NCBI RefSeq assembly: GCF_021602155.1
Contig: NZ_BQHY01000022.1
Span: 1 to 64,000, forward strand
Source of the DNA: Pseudomonas parakoreensis
GTDB lineage: Bacteria; Pseudomonadota; Gammaproteobacteria; Pseudomonadales; Pseudomonadaceae
DNA length: 64,000 bases
Reading direction: 5' to 3'
A program made the translations under genes and the position numbers. Every line of letters begins with the position of its first letter. The stretch's first letter is position 1. This document shows, piece after piece, positions 17,607 to 25,935 of the stretch. Under the pieces are notes generated by a model. The model was not told the origin of the DNA and searched no databases. It was given only the letters and a program-made list of their open reading frames with translations.

Positions 17607-19109
17607 ATGAATAACAACAACAACGACCAAAGCCTTACGCAAATTGAAACCCACGGGGTCGAACAGATCCCGGACCACGAACGCACCGCAGGCCCGACGG
17701 ACTTGTTCCGGATGATCTTCGGTGGTTCCAATACCTTTGCCACCGCCGTGCTCGGCAGTTTCCCGGTACTGTTCGGCCTGTCGTTTCAGGCCGGCGTCTG
17801 GGCAATCGTGCTGGGCGTGCTGCTCGGCTCGCTGATCCTCGCACCGATGGGCCTGTTCGGCCCGCTCAACGGCACCAACAATGCCGTGTCCTCCGGCGCG
17901 CACTTCGGCGTGCACGGGCGGATCGTCGGCTCGTTCCTGTCGCTGTTGACCGCCATCGCGTTTTTCTCGCTCTCGGTGTGGAGTTCGGGGGATGCGTTGA
18001 TCGGCGGGGCGAAACGCCTGATCGGTCTGCCGGAAACCGACCTGACCCTGGGCCTGGCCTACGGTCTGTTCGCGATTCTGGTGCTGACCGTGTGCATCTA
18101 CGGCTTCCGCTTTCTGCTGTGGGTGAACAAGATCGCGGTGTGGAGCGCCAGCCTGTTGTTCCTGCTGGGCATCTTCGCCTTCGCCGGTCCTTTCGACGTC
18201 AACTACGCCGGCACGGTGAACCTCGGTCAACCGGGCTTCTGGGCGGCGTTCATCGGCGCGGCGCTGGTGGCGATGAGTAACCCGATCTCGTTCGGTGCGT
18301 TCCTCGGCGACTGGTCGCGCTACATCCCGCGTGACACCTCCAAGCAGCGAATCATGGCCGCCGTGGTGCTGTCGCAGATCGCCACGTTCATCCCGTTCAT
18401 GTTCGGCCTGAGCACCGCGACCATCGTCGCGATCAAGGCGCCGGACTACATCGCGGCGAACAACTACGTGGGCGGCCTGCTGGCGGTATCGCCGAGCTGG
18501 TTCTTCCTGCCGGTGTGCCTGATTGCGGTGATCGGCGGCATGTCCACCGGCACCACCTCGCTGTATGGCACCGGGCTGGACATGTCCAGCGTATTTCCAC
18601 GGGTGCTGTCGCGGGTCAAGGCGACGCTGCTGATCGGCGTGCTGTCGATTGCCTTCATCTTCATCGGGCGCTTTGCGGCGAACCTGGTGCAGAGCGTGTC
18701 GACCTTCGCCGTGCTGATCATCACCTGCACCACCCCGTGGATGGTGATCATGATCATCGGCCTGCTGGTGCGTCGCGGCTTCTACTGCCCGGATGACCTG
18801 CAGGTGTTCACCCGTGGCGAGCAAGGCGGACGCTACTGGTTCAATCACGGCTGGAACTGGCGTGGCCTGGGTGCATGGATCCCGAGCGCGGCGGTCGGCC
18901 TGTGCTTCGTCAATCTGCCGGGGCAGTTCGTCGGCCCGCTGGGCGAGCTGGCCGGCGGCATCGACATCAGCCTGCCGGTAACGCTGGGTCTGGCGTCGGT
19001 GGTGTATCTGACGTTGCTGAGCCTGTTCCCGGAACCGCGCGAGGTGTTTGGACCGCAGGATGCGCGCAGTCAAGTGGTAGCGAAACCTCAACTGCGTCAG
19101 GCCGCCTGA
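17607..19109 (+). CDS. NCS1-family permease (cytosine permease-like)
   Basis: Inner-membrane transporter of 500 aa with about 12 hydrophobic segments and NCS1 features such as FQAGVWAIVLG and a central SFGAFLGDWSRYIP. NCS1 proteins move nucleobases and related compounds with a cation. The position in the gbu cluster suggests that this one imports 4-guanidinobutyrate or a related guanidino compound. ATG 17607 follows GGAG at a normal distance. Substrate is inferred from context only. Confidence 0.88.
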   Translation: MNNNNNDQSLTQIETHGVEQIPDHERTAGPTDLFRMIFGGSNTFATAVLGSFPVLFGLSFQAGVWAIVLGVLLGSLILAPMGLFGPLNGTNNAVSSGAHFGVHGRIVGSFLSLLTAIAFFSLSVWSSGDALIGGAKRLIGLPETDLTLGLAYGLFAILVLTVCIYGFRFLLWVNKIAVWSASLLFLLGIFAFAGPFDVNYAGTVNLGQPGFWAAFIGAALVAMSNPISFGAFLGDWSRYIPRDTSKQRIMAAVVLSQIATFIPFMFGLSTATIVAIKAPDYIAANNYVGGLLAVSPSWFFLPVCLIAVIGGMSTGTTSLYGTGLDMSSVFPRVLSRVKATLLIGVLSIAFIFIGRFAANLVQSVSTFAVLIITCTTPWMVIMIIGLLVRRGFYCPDDLQVFTRGEQGGRYWFNHGWNWRGLGAWIPSAAVGLCFVNLPGQFVGPLGELAGGIDISLPVTLGLASVVYLTLLSLFPEPREVFGPQDARSQVVAKPQLRQAA

Positions 19110-19117
19110 CGCAAATC

Positions 19118-19210
19118 CCCTGTGGGAGCGAGCCTGCTCGCGAAAGCAATCTGTCAGTCACTTCTTTATTGAATGTGCCGACGCCTTCGCGAGCAGGCTC
19201 GCTCCCACAG
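19118..19210. repeat. Inverted repeat, GTGGGAGCGAGCCTGCTCGCGAA type
   Basis: Two inverted copies of the GTGGGAGCGAGCCTGCTCGC element, about 40 bases apart, between the two gbu-cluster transporter genes. It could attenuate or protect the intergenic mRNA. Confidence 0.88.
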
Positions 19211-19271
19211 TGAGCAGCAACCCGAACCAAATTTGTTTCACCATAAAAAAGACAATCGGAGACACGCCATC

Positions 19272-20651
19272 ATGGCTTTGGATTTATTCGTCGTCCTCAT
19301 CTACGCCGCCGGCATGCTGTTGCTCGGCTACTACGGTATGCGCAAGGCCAAGACCAACGAGGACTTTCTGGTTGCCGGGCGTAACCTGGGCCCGAGCCTG
19401 TACATGGGCACCATGGCCGCGACCGTGCTCGGTGGTGCGTCCACCGTCGGCACCGTGCGTCTGGGCTATGTGCATGGCATTTCCGGCTTCTGGCTGTGCG
19501 CCGCGCTGGGTTGCGGCATCGTTGCGCTGAACCTGTTCCTCGCCAAACCGTTGCTGAAACTGAAGATCTACACCGTTACCCAGGTCCTGGAAAAACGCTA
19601 CAACCCGATGGCCCGCTCGGCGAGCGCGGCGATCATGCTGGCCTACGCACTGATGATCGGCGTGACCTCGATCCTGGCGATCGGCACCGTGCTGCAAGTG
19701 CTGTTCGGCCTGCCCTTCTGGATCTCGGTATTGCTCGGCGGTGGCGTGGTGGTGATCTACTCGGCCATCGGCGGCATGTGGTCGCTGACCCTCACCGACA
19801 TCGTCCAGTTCATCATCAAGACCGTGGGCCTGATGTTCATCCTGTTGCCGATCTGCCTGTATCGCGTCGGCGGCTGGGACGAACTGGTGCTGAAGCTGCC
19901 GGCAGCGGCGTTCAACTTCACCACCATCGGCTGGGACACGATCATCACCTACTTCATGATCTACTTCTTCGGCATCCTGATCGGTCAGGACATCTGGCAA
20001 CGGGTGTTCACCGTCAAGACCGCCAAAGTCGCGCAGTACGCCGGCAGCATCGCCGGTATCTACTGCATCCTCTACGGGCTGGCCTGCGCGCTGATCGGCA
20101 TGGCTGCACACGTGCTGATCCCGGATCTGGACAACGTCAACAACGCCTTCGCCGCCATCGTCAAACTGTCGCTGCCGGACGGCATCCGTGGTCTGGTGAT
20201 CGCTGCTGCTCTGGCGGCGATGATGTCCACCGCCAGCGCCGGCCTGCTCGCCGCGGCTACCACCCTGACCGAAGACCTGCTGCCGAAATTGCGCGGCGGC
20301 AAACAGTCGAGCTTAGGCGTCAACCGCCTGTTCACGTTGCTGACCGGTGTCGTGGTGCTGGGTATTGCGCTGGTGGTGAATGACGTGATCAGCGCCCTGA
20401 CCCTGGCCTATAACCTGTTGGTCGGCGGCATGCTGATTCCGCTGATCGGCGCGATCTTCTGGAAACGTGCGACCACCGCCGGCGCCATCGCCAGCATGGG
20501 CCTGGGTTTCGCCACCGCGCTGCTGTTCATGTTCAAGGACGGTCTGGATGCGAACACGCCGATCTACTACAGCCTGGCTGTGGGCCTGGTGAGTTTTGTG
20601 GTGGTCAGCCTGGTCTCCCCTCGCCCGGCGACGGTGGCGAGCGCGATCTAA
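19272..20651 (+). CDS. Sodium:solute symporter (SSS family)
   Basis: Membrane protein of 459 aa with about 13 hydrophobic segments. The N terminus shows the SSS pattern (DFLVAGRNLGP, then a glycine-rich GGASTVGTVRLGY), and a later segment has AAALAAMMSTASAGLLAAAT, the conserved SSS helix with sodium-site serines. It is last in the gbu cluster, in the position of P. aeruginosa PA1418. It may be a second uptake route for the same guanidino substrate. ATG 19272 has GGAG upstream. Confidence 0.9.
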   Translation: MALDLFVVLIYAAGMLLLGYYGMRKAKTNEDFLVAGRNLGPSLYMGTMAATVLGGASTVGTVRLGYVHGISGFWLCAALGCGIVALNLFLAKPLLKLKIYTVTQVLEKRYNPMARSASAAIMLAYALMIGVTSILAIGTVLQVLFGLPFWISVLLGGGVVVIYSAIGGMWSLTLTDIVQFIIKTVGLMFILLPICLYRVGGWDELVLKLPAAAFNFTTIGWDTIITYFMIYFFGILIGQDIWQRVFTVKTAKVAQYAGSIAGIYCILYGLACALIGMAAHVLIPDLDNVNNAFAAIVKLSLPDGIRGLVIAAALAAMMSTASAGLLAAATTLTEDLLPKLRGGKQSSLGVNRLFTLLTGVVVLGIALVVNDVISALTLAYNLLVGGMLIPLIGAIFWKRATTAGAIASMGLGFATALLFMFKDGLDANTPIYYSLAVGLVSFVVVSLVSPRPATVASAI

Positions 20652-20683
20652 GCTTTGATGTAACGACTTGATGCTTTCTTCGA

Positions 20684-20974
20684 CGGGTGTGGCACGGGCG
20701 TGTCCTCCCTTATTTCCTGCACCGCGTTGCGCCTAAAAGCGAGCCAGGCAAGACGCAGTCCGTAGGTAAGGGTTGTTTCCTTGCCAAGGACTGCAACGCA
20801 GCCTGGCTCGCTTTTAGGCACAACCCGGAGGGCCGGAGCTGATGTCGTGCAGGGCTGCGTTGCTCGGAGCTTATTTGGAAAAACCAAACTACGCTCCTCG
20901 CGCCTTGCCCTGCACGACATCAGATCCGGCGCGGTGCAGGAAATAAGGGAGGACACGCCCACTTGCCACACCCG
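20684..20974. repeat. Three-way-junction inverted-repeat element (291 bp)
   Basis: The ends form a 43-base stem: 20684-20726 pairs with 20930-20974, broken only by a tiny internal loop. Inside are two independent hairpins: GCCTAAAAGCGAGCCAGGC at 20731-20749 with its exact complement at 20801-20819, and CTGATGTCGTGCAGGGC at 20839-20855 with its exact complement at 20907-20923. Each contains a further small stem. No ORF is present. The right end runs into a T-stretch, so it may also end transcription of the symporter gene. The form suggests a MITE-like element or a structured RNA. Confidence 0.85.
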
Positions 20975-21000
20975 TTTTTTTACGTCTGGAGAAATGGTTT

Positions 21001-21726
21001 ATGAAGATCGTTTCGCGCGATCAGTGGTTCGAAGTTCTGAATTTGAGCGATGGCATTCGCCTGATTCACGAGCCGTATATTCGCCCGTTCTACCGCTGCA
21101 ACCTCTGGCACATCCAGGGCCGCGACAGGGATCTGCTGCTCGACAGCGGTTCGGGACTGGTCAGCCTGCGCGAACAGTTGCCCTGGCTGACTGAACGGCC
21201 GCTGGTGGCCGTCGCCAGCCACTGCCACTTCGACCACATCGCCGGGCATCACGAATTCGCCGAGCGCCTGGTGCATCGCGCCGAGGCCGACATCCTCGCC
21301 GCGCCGGACGGCGAGAACGATTTGAGCCGGGCCTTTGTCGGCGACGACATGTTCGAAGCACATCCGGACTGTCCGCTGTGCTACGCCGAATACCGGGTGA
21401 AGGCCGCGCCGGCCACCGGGTTTGTCGAGGATGGCGATGTGCTGGATCTGGGCAATCGCACCTTGCAGGTGCTGCACACGCCGGGGCATTCACCGGGCGG
21501 CATCAGCCTGTATGAAGCGGCGACCGAAACCTTGTTCAGCGGCGACATCATCTACGACGGGCCGCTGATCGAAGACGCCTACCACTCCAATCTGCAGGAT
21601 TACGCCGCCAGCCTGCGGCGCTTGCAGGCGCTGCCGATCCACACCGTGCATGGCGGGCATTTCGGCAGTTTTTCCGGTGGGCATTTGCGTTCGATGATTG
21701 ACGCATGGCTGCGCGGGCACGCTTGA
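21001..21726 (+). CDS. MBL-fold metallo-hydrolase
   Basis: Soluble 241-aa metallo-beta-lactamase-fold hydrolase. The zinc motif HCHFDH is at about residues 73-78, a further ligand His is in VLHTPGHSPGG, an Asp in LFSGDIIYDGP and the last His in HGGHFGSF. All usual metal ligands are present, so it should be active. It is not a beta-lactamase in length or flanking motifs; thioesterase or lactonase activity is possible. The start follows GGAG by 9 bases. Substrate unknown. Confidence 0.88.
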   Translation: MKIVSRDQWFEVLNLSDGIRLIHEPYIRPFYRCNLWHIQGRDRDLLLDSGSGLVSLREQLPWLTERPLVAVASHCHFDHIAGHHEFAERLVHRAEADILAAPDGENDLSRAFVGDDMFEAHPDCPLCYAEYRVKAAPATGFVEDGDVLDLGNRTLQVLHTPGHSPGGISLYEAATETLFSGDIIYDGPLIEDAYHSNLQDYAASLRRLQALPIHTVHGGHFGSFSGGHLRSMIDAWLRGHA

Positions 21727-21740
21727 GTTCACCACAAAAG

Positions 21741-21820
21741 CAAAAGATCGCAGCCTTCGGCAGCTCCTACAGGAAACACATTCCCGTGTAGGAGCTGCCG
21801 AAGGCTGCGATCTTTTGATC
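21741..21820. repeat. REPIN, TAGGAGC ends inward
   Basis: Two inverted copies of the GATCGCAGCCTTCGGCAGCTCCTAC palindrome, in the opposite arrangement to most others in the window. It lies between the convergent metallo-hydrolase and PA1414-like genes. Confidence 0.88.
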
Positions 21821-21833
21821 TTTTATTTGAGCA

Positions 21834-21962
21834 CTACCGCCGGCGAGGCTGACGCCGGCGCTGTTCGTCATCGGTGCGGATCGGTACGGGTTGCAGAGGC
21901 GGTTCGATCAAGCCGAGGGCAACACCCAAATCGTGCAGCCAGTTCTGAATTTTCTCTTTCAT
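21834..21962 (-). CDS. PA1414-family small protein (42 aa)
   Basis: A 42-residue protein with an amphipathic N-terminal half (KIQNWLHDLGVALGLIEPP) and an Arg-rich tail (RRRQPRRR). Two ATGs, 21968 and 21962, are available; the second lies 7 bases after the AAGGGGG ribosome site and is preferred. It resembles the protein annotated as PA1414 in P. aeruginosa, and as there it is beside a LysR gene and near the gbu transporters. The PA1414 transcript is reported as the regulatory RNA SicX, so the RNA may matter as much as the peptide. I saw no canonical Anr box (TTGAT-N4-ATCAA) upstream. Confidence 0.7.
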   Translation of the reverse strand: MKEKIQNWLHDLGVALGLIEPPLQPVPIRTDDEQRRRQPRRR

Positions 21963-22104
21963 CGTCATGCCCCCTTCAGGGTAGTGCTGAGCGGCCGGAA
22001 TTCTGAGGCCGCTTCGCACTGATAATAGTCCGAAGTCCTACGCAATGCTCGGCCAAATCCGCAATGATCTGTTACTGAATTGAACAGAATTACGATGGGT
22101 TGGT

Positions 22105-22998
22105 TCACGCCGTCTGCCGGGTTTCACTCGATGCCACGGGATAGAGCGCTTGCTGCTGTTCAATCCAGGCATTGAGGTTGGCCCCGACCATGCCCTTGCG
22201 CCACATGAGCCACGTTGTCGCACTGGCGAACGGCTCGACCAACGGGTGCACCGCGACGCTTTCACGCCCCGGCAGACTGGCGAGCATCGACTCCGACATC
22301 AAAGCCACCCCGCTGCCGGCAATCACGCAGGCAAGCATGCCTTGATAGGACTCGATCTCCATCGCCCGGCCCATTGCCGCCTGATAATGGACGAACCACG
22401 CTTCCAGCCGGGCGCGGTAGGCGCAGCCATGGCGGAAGGTGAACACCGCCCTGCCCTCGACGTCCTTGGCGCTGTGGATCGGCGGGTGATCGGCCTCGCT
22501 GATCAGCACCAGACGCTCGTCGCACAGCGGCACTCCGTCGATCCCAGCCAGTTGCGGCGGGCCGTCCACCAGCGCCGCATCGAGTCGTCCGGAGACCAGA
22601 CCCTCAAGCAATTCGCCACTGGGCCCGGACTGCACCTGCAGATTCACCGCCGGGTATTGCTTGTGATAGCGCGCGAGCAACGCCGGTAAATGGATTGCCG
22701 CGGTGCTGTACAGCGTGCCGAGGACAAAATCCCCGGCCGGTTGCCCGCCCATCACTGCCGCACTGGCCTGATCGCGCAGGGCAAACAGCTTGCCGGTGTA
22801 GTCCAGCAGGACTTTTCCTGCAGGGGACAACTGCAAACGCTGACGCTCACGGACGAACAGTTCGACACCCAATTGCTCTTCCAGCTGTTTGAGCCGGGTC
22901 GACAGATTGGACGGCACTCGGTGCAGACGCTCGGCGGCGCGGGTGATCGAACCCTCCTCGGCCACCGCCTGAAAGATCCGCAATTGGCTGAATTCCAC
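22105..22998 (-). CDS. LysR-family transcriptional regulator
   Basis: DNA-binding regulator of about 297 aa with a LysR helix-turn-helix (LRIFQAVAEEGSITRAAERL) at its N terminus and a C-terminal substrate-binding-like domain. The ATG at 23004 is only 1 base from GGAG, while the in-frame GTG at 22998 is 7 bases away, so GTG is preferred. It is divergent from the MFS gene at 23103 with about 100 bases between, and probably controls it. It occupies the position of P. aeruginosa PA1413. Effector unknown. Confidence 0.87.
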   Translation of the reverse strand: MEFSQLRIFQAVAEEGSITRAAERLHRVPSNLSTRLKQLEEQLGVELFVRERQRLQLSPAGKVLLDYTGKLFALRDQASAAVMGGQPAGDFVLGTLYSTAAIHLPALLARYHKQYPAVNLQVQSGPSGELLEGLVSGRLDAALVDGPPQLAGIDGVPLCDERLVLISEADHPPIHSAKDVEGRAVFTFRHGCAYRARLEAWFVHYQAAMGRAMEIESYQGMLACVIAGSGVALMSESMLASLPGRESVAVHPLVEPFASATTWLMWRKGMVGANLNAWIEQQQALYPVASSETRQTA

Positions 22999-23102
22999 GC
23001 TCATTCTCCACAACAGAACAAGTTGCTAACTATTATTCAATTTTAAAGAAAGTCAATCGGTTCTAGCCTGACGGTCATTGCTCCTCTGAAGGAATCCCGA
23101 CC

Positions 23103-24284
23103 ATGTCGCCACTGATTCGCTTATCCGCCTGTTTCGTCGCCCTGATGATGGCCATGGGCATCGGGCGTTTCGCCCTCACCCCGCAACTGCCGCACCTGCT
23201 CAGCGAAGGTCAGGTCGACCTGACGGCCGCCGGTCTGATTGCTGCGGCCAACTACCTCGGTTACCTGCTGGGCGCGGTGGACGCGATGTTCGCCCACCGT
23301 TCGCAGCAAGTGCAGCGCCGGTTACATGGCGGTTTGTGGCTGTGTGTGCTGCTGACCCTGGCATCGTTCTGGGCCAACGGCTTCTGGGCGCATTTGCTGC
23401 TGCGCTTCGGCACCGGAGTGGCGAGTGCCTGGGTGCTGGTGATGATCACGGCGCTGAGTCAGCCCTTGGCAGCGGCGGCAGGTCGGCCACGGCTGGGGGC
23501 GCTGGTATTTGCCGGCCCCGGACTGGGAATTTTTCTGACCGGGTTGCTGGCACTGTTCTCACATCTGCTGAACCAGACATCTGCCACCTTGTGGCTGATC
23601 TATGCCGCCGTGGCGCTGGTGATGTTGCTGGGGATCGTGCGGATCCTGCCGCAACCGGGCGTGCACACGCCGGTCGCCACCCTCAACGTCAACCATTCGA
23701 ATCGCGGTATCCCGCGACTGGCGGCGGTGTATGCGTTATATGGCGTGGGTTACATCATCCCGGCCACATTCCTTTCACAAATGGCCAACGCGCAGTTTCA
23801 CGGGCAATGGCAGGCCGATCTGTTCTGGCCGTGCTTCGGCCTTGGCGCGGCGATTGGCGTGTTGCTGGTGAGCCTGCGACGCCACGACCCGAACACCACA
23901 CGGCACTGGCTGACCGCCACCCTGTGGTTGCAAGCGCTCGGGGTCTTTGCCTGTCTGTTGGGCAGCGGTTATGGCCTGGCGCTGGGGGTGGTGTTGTGCG
24001 GCATGCCGTTCCTCGCTTGCATGCAACTGGTGATGCAACGCTCGCGGGAACTGGCGCCGCACACAACTCAGCGCAACGCCGGACTGCTGACCGCATGCTT
24101 CGCCGTTGGCCAGCTCAGCGGGCCGTTGCTGGCGGCGCTCAGCAGCCATTTCAGCGGTGGTCTGCAACCGGCGCTGGTGATCGCCGGCAGCGGTTTGCTG
24201 ATTGCCGGCGGGCTGGCCTTGCAGTCAGTCAGCGCTGGCCGAGGGCTTGGCGCAAACGCCGACGCACCCACTGCTCAGCGCTGA
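23103..24284 (+). CDS. MFS transporter, YbfB/YjiJ family
   Basis: Inner-membrane transporter of 393 aa with about 12 hydrophobic segments. The N terminus (MMAMGIGRFALTPQLP, then AANYLGYLLGA) is characteristic of YbfB/YjiJ-type MFS proteins. The divergent LysR gene is a likely regulator. Its 3' end overlaps that of the convergent DMT gene by 56 bases. Substrate unknown; efflux is the usual guess for this family. Confidence 0.88.
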   Translation: MSPLIRLSACFVALMMAMGIGRFALTPQLPHLLSEGQVDLTAAGLIAAANYLGYLLGAVDAMFAHRSQQVQRRLHGGLWLCVLLTLASFWANGFWAHLLLRFGTGVASAWVLVMITALSQPLAAAAGRPRLGALVFAGPGLGIFLTGLLALFSHLLNQTSATLWLIYAAVALVMLLGIVRILPQPGVHTPVATLNVNHSNRGIPRLAAVYALYGVGYIIPATFLSQMANAQFHGQWQADLFWPCFGLGAAIGVLLVSLRRHDPNTTRHWLTATLWLQALGVFACLLGSGYGLALGVVLCGMPFLACMQLVMQRSRELAPHTTQRNAGLLTACFAVGQLSGPLLAALSSHFSGGLQPALVIAGSGLLIAGGLALQSVSAGRGLGANADAPTAQR

Positions 24285-25161
24285 CAAAGGTGATGCCAAG
24301 CAACACCAGCACCGCGCCGATGACGAAGTTCACGCTCAATTCTTCACCGAGCAGCAGCACGCCGAAGGTGACGCCGAACAGCGGCGTCATGAACGAAAAC
24401 ACCGCCAGATTGGCCGCCAGATAGCGCCGCAGCAGCCAGAACCAGGTCAGGTAACTGAAGAACGACACCACCAGGCCCTGGAACAGCACGCTGGCCACCG
24501 CCACGCTGGTCAGACTGACGTGGCTGATCTGGCCGCTGAACAGTGCGATCAACAGCAGGCCGACGAAGCCGACGATCAGTTGATAGAACAGAGTCAACGT
24601 CACCGGTGCTTCCGACAGCCGGGACGCACGCACCACCACGGTGGTCGCGCCCCAGCAGGCGCCGGCAATGACACCGAACGCATCGCCCAGCAGCATGCGC
24701 CGGTCGAGGTTGTCCCACGACACGCCGCCGGCGAAGGCGATGGCGATACCGACGAACGCGAGCAGAATTCCCAGCCATTGCAGCGGCCGCAGGCGCTCGC
24801 TCGCCAGCAGGAAATGCACGCCCAGCGCGGTGAAAATCGGCGCGGTGTAAAGGAACACCGACATGTGCGCGGCGGTGGTCAGTTGCAGGCCTTCGGCGAT
24901 GAAGAAGAACTCCAGACCGAACAACGCACCGGCCAGCAGTCCCCCACGCCAGGTGTTGCTCACCTGATCCCAGCCGCCCTTCCAGCACAGCAGCAAGCCC
25001 ACTAGCAGCGCAGAAATCCCCGAGCGCCCGGCCGCCTGCATCACCGGCGCGATGTCGGGCGCGGCCCACTTGATCATCACTTGCTGCACGCCCCAGATCA
25101 GGCAGAGGCCGATCATCACCTGCAAGGCAAACCCGTCGGCATTGCGCCGCTCGACACTCAC
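24229..25161 (-). CDS. EamA/DMT-family transporter
   Basis: Inner-membrane protein of 310 aa with ten hydrophobic segments and two EamA halves. The first begins at LCLIWGVQQVMIKWAAP. The start is GTG 25161, with GAGG 7 bases upstream. Such proteins export amino acids or small metabolites; the substrate cannot be told here. The C-terminal coding end overlaps the convergent MFS gene by 56 bases. Confidence 0.88.
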   Translation of the reverse strand: MSVERRNADGFALQVMIGLCLIWGVQQVMIKWAAPDIAPVMQAAGRSGISALLVGLLLCWKGGWDQVSNTWRGGLLAGALFGLEFFFIAEGLQLTTAAHMSVFLYTAPIFTALGVHFLLASERLRPLQWLGILLAFVGIAIAFAGGVSWDNLDRRMLLGDAFGVIAGACWGATTVVVRASRLSEAPVTLTLFYQLIVGFVGLLLIALFSGQISHVSLTSVAVASVLFQGLVVSFFSYLTWFWLLRRYLAANLAVFSFMTPLFGVTFGVLLLGEELSVNFVIGAVLVLLGITFVSAEQWVRRRLRQALGQR

Positions 25162-25313
25162 CGCAACACCTCAAACACACACAACATGGCAGCCGTCCAC
25201 TGGTCGAAAATCTGTGCCGGGGATTATCAATCACTCGGGCAGAAAAAGCCGTCTGAAAAAGACTTTGTCTGAGTCAGTAACGTCAGCGGTGAATGGCTGT
25301 CGGCTGCGCCGCC

Positions 25314-25406
25314 ATTCGCTGGCAAGCCAGCTCCCACAATGACCGGGTTGCTCACTGATTCTTTGTTCGCCACAAAACGCTGTGGGAGTCTGGCTTGCCA
25401 GCGATG
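25314..25406. repeat. Inverted repeat, GCTGGCAAGCCAGCTCCCACA type
   Basis: Two inverted copies of the CGCTGGCAAGCCAGCTCCCACA element, the right one with an extra T (GGGAGTCTGGC). It fills much of the 267-base gap between the DMT and DUF2177 genes. Confidence 0.82.
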
Positions 25407-25428
25407 ACGTCAGTTTGATCAACGCAGA

Positions 25429-25833
25429 TCAGGGAGCTGAACTCAGTAGTCGTTTCGTCACCAAAAATCCAACCGAGCAGGCAACAGCCGTGGCAAACGT
25501 CCCCCAAGCCCAATCCATCAAACTCACCTGCACCGACCACCCGCGCAATGTCGCCCAGTTAGTCAGGTCATACGTGCCGTACGCCACCAGCCCCAGCAGC
25601 GCGCCCATCTTTGCCGCCCGTTGCCAGCTCAGCGCCGGCAACACCACAAATTGCACGCAACCAACAACGTACAGGCAATAAAAAACCGCTGCCGGAACCA
25701 GCAGCGGTTTTTCGAGCATCAGCGAACCGAGCAGCTCGCGGTAGGTTGGCGCCATCAGCACGCCGAGCCAGATACCGTCGAGCAATAGAAACGCCACCAG
25801 TGTGGCGAGGTAAGCAATCAGCGCTTTCTTCAT
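25429..25833 (-). CDS. DUF2177-family membrane protein
   Basis: Small integral membrane protein of 134 aa with four hydrophobic segments and the DUF2177 N-terminal pattern AYLATLVAFLLLDGIWLGVLMAP. A central polar loop (YGTYDLTNWATLRGWS) is also typical. ATG 25833 has GAGGG 7 bases upstream. No function is known for the family. Confidence 0.85.
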   Translation of the reverse strand: MKKALIAYLATLVAFLLLDGIWLGVLMAPTYRELLGSLMLEKPLLVPAAVFYCLYVVGCVQFVVLPALSWQRAAKMGALLGLVAYGTYDLTNWATLRGWSVQVSLMDWAWGTFATAVACSVGFLVTKRLLSSAP

Positions 25834-25844
25834 CTGCAAACCCT

Positions 25845-25922
25845 CATGTAGGAGCTGCCGCAGGCTGCGATCTTTTGCCTTTGAAGATCGAAAGATCGTA
25901 GCCTGCGGCAGCTCCTACATGG
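25845..25922. repeat. REPIN, TAGGAGC ends outward
   Basis: Two inverted GTAGGAGCTGCCG palindromes around a short spacer, between the S1-protein stop and the DUF2177 start. The right copy has a GATCGTAGCC variant. Confidence 0.88.
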
Positions 25923-25935
25923 GGCCGGCGGTCAC

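Noticed and set aside
20684-20974. The three-way junction element as a complete insertion sequence
   Set aside because: No transposase ORF lies within 291 bases, and no clear target-site duplication was seen at its ends.
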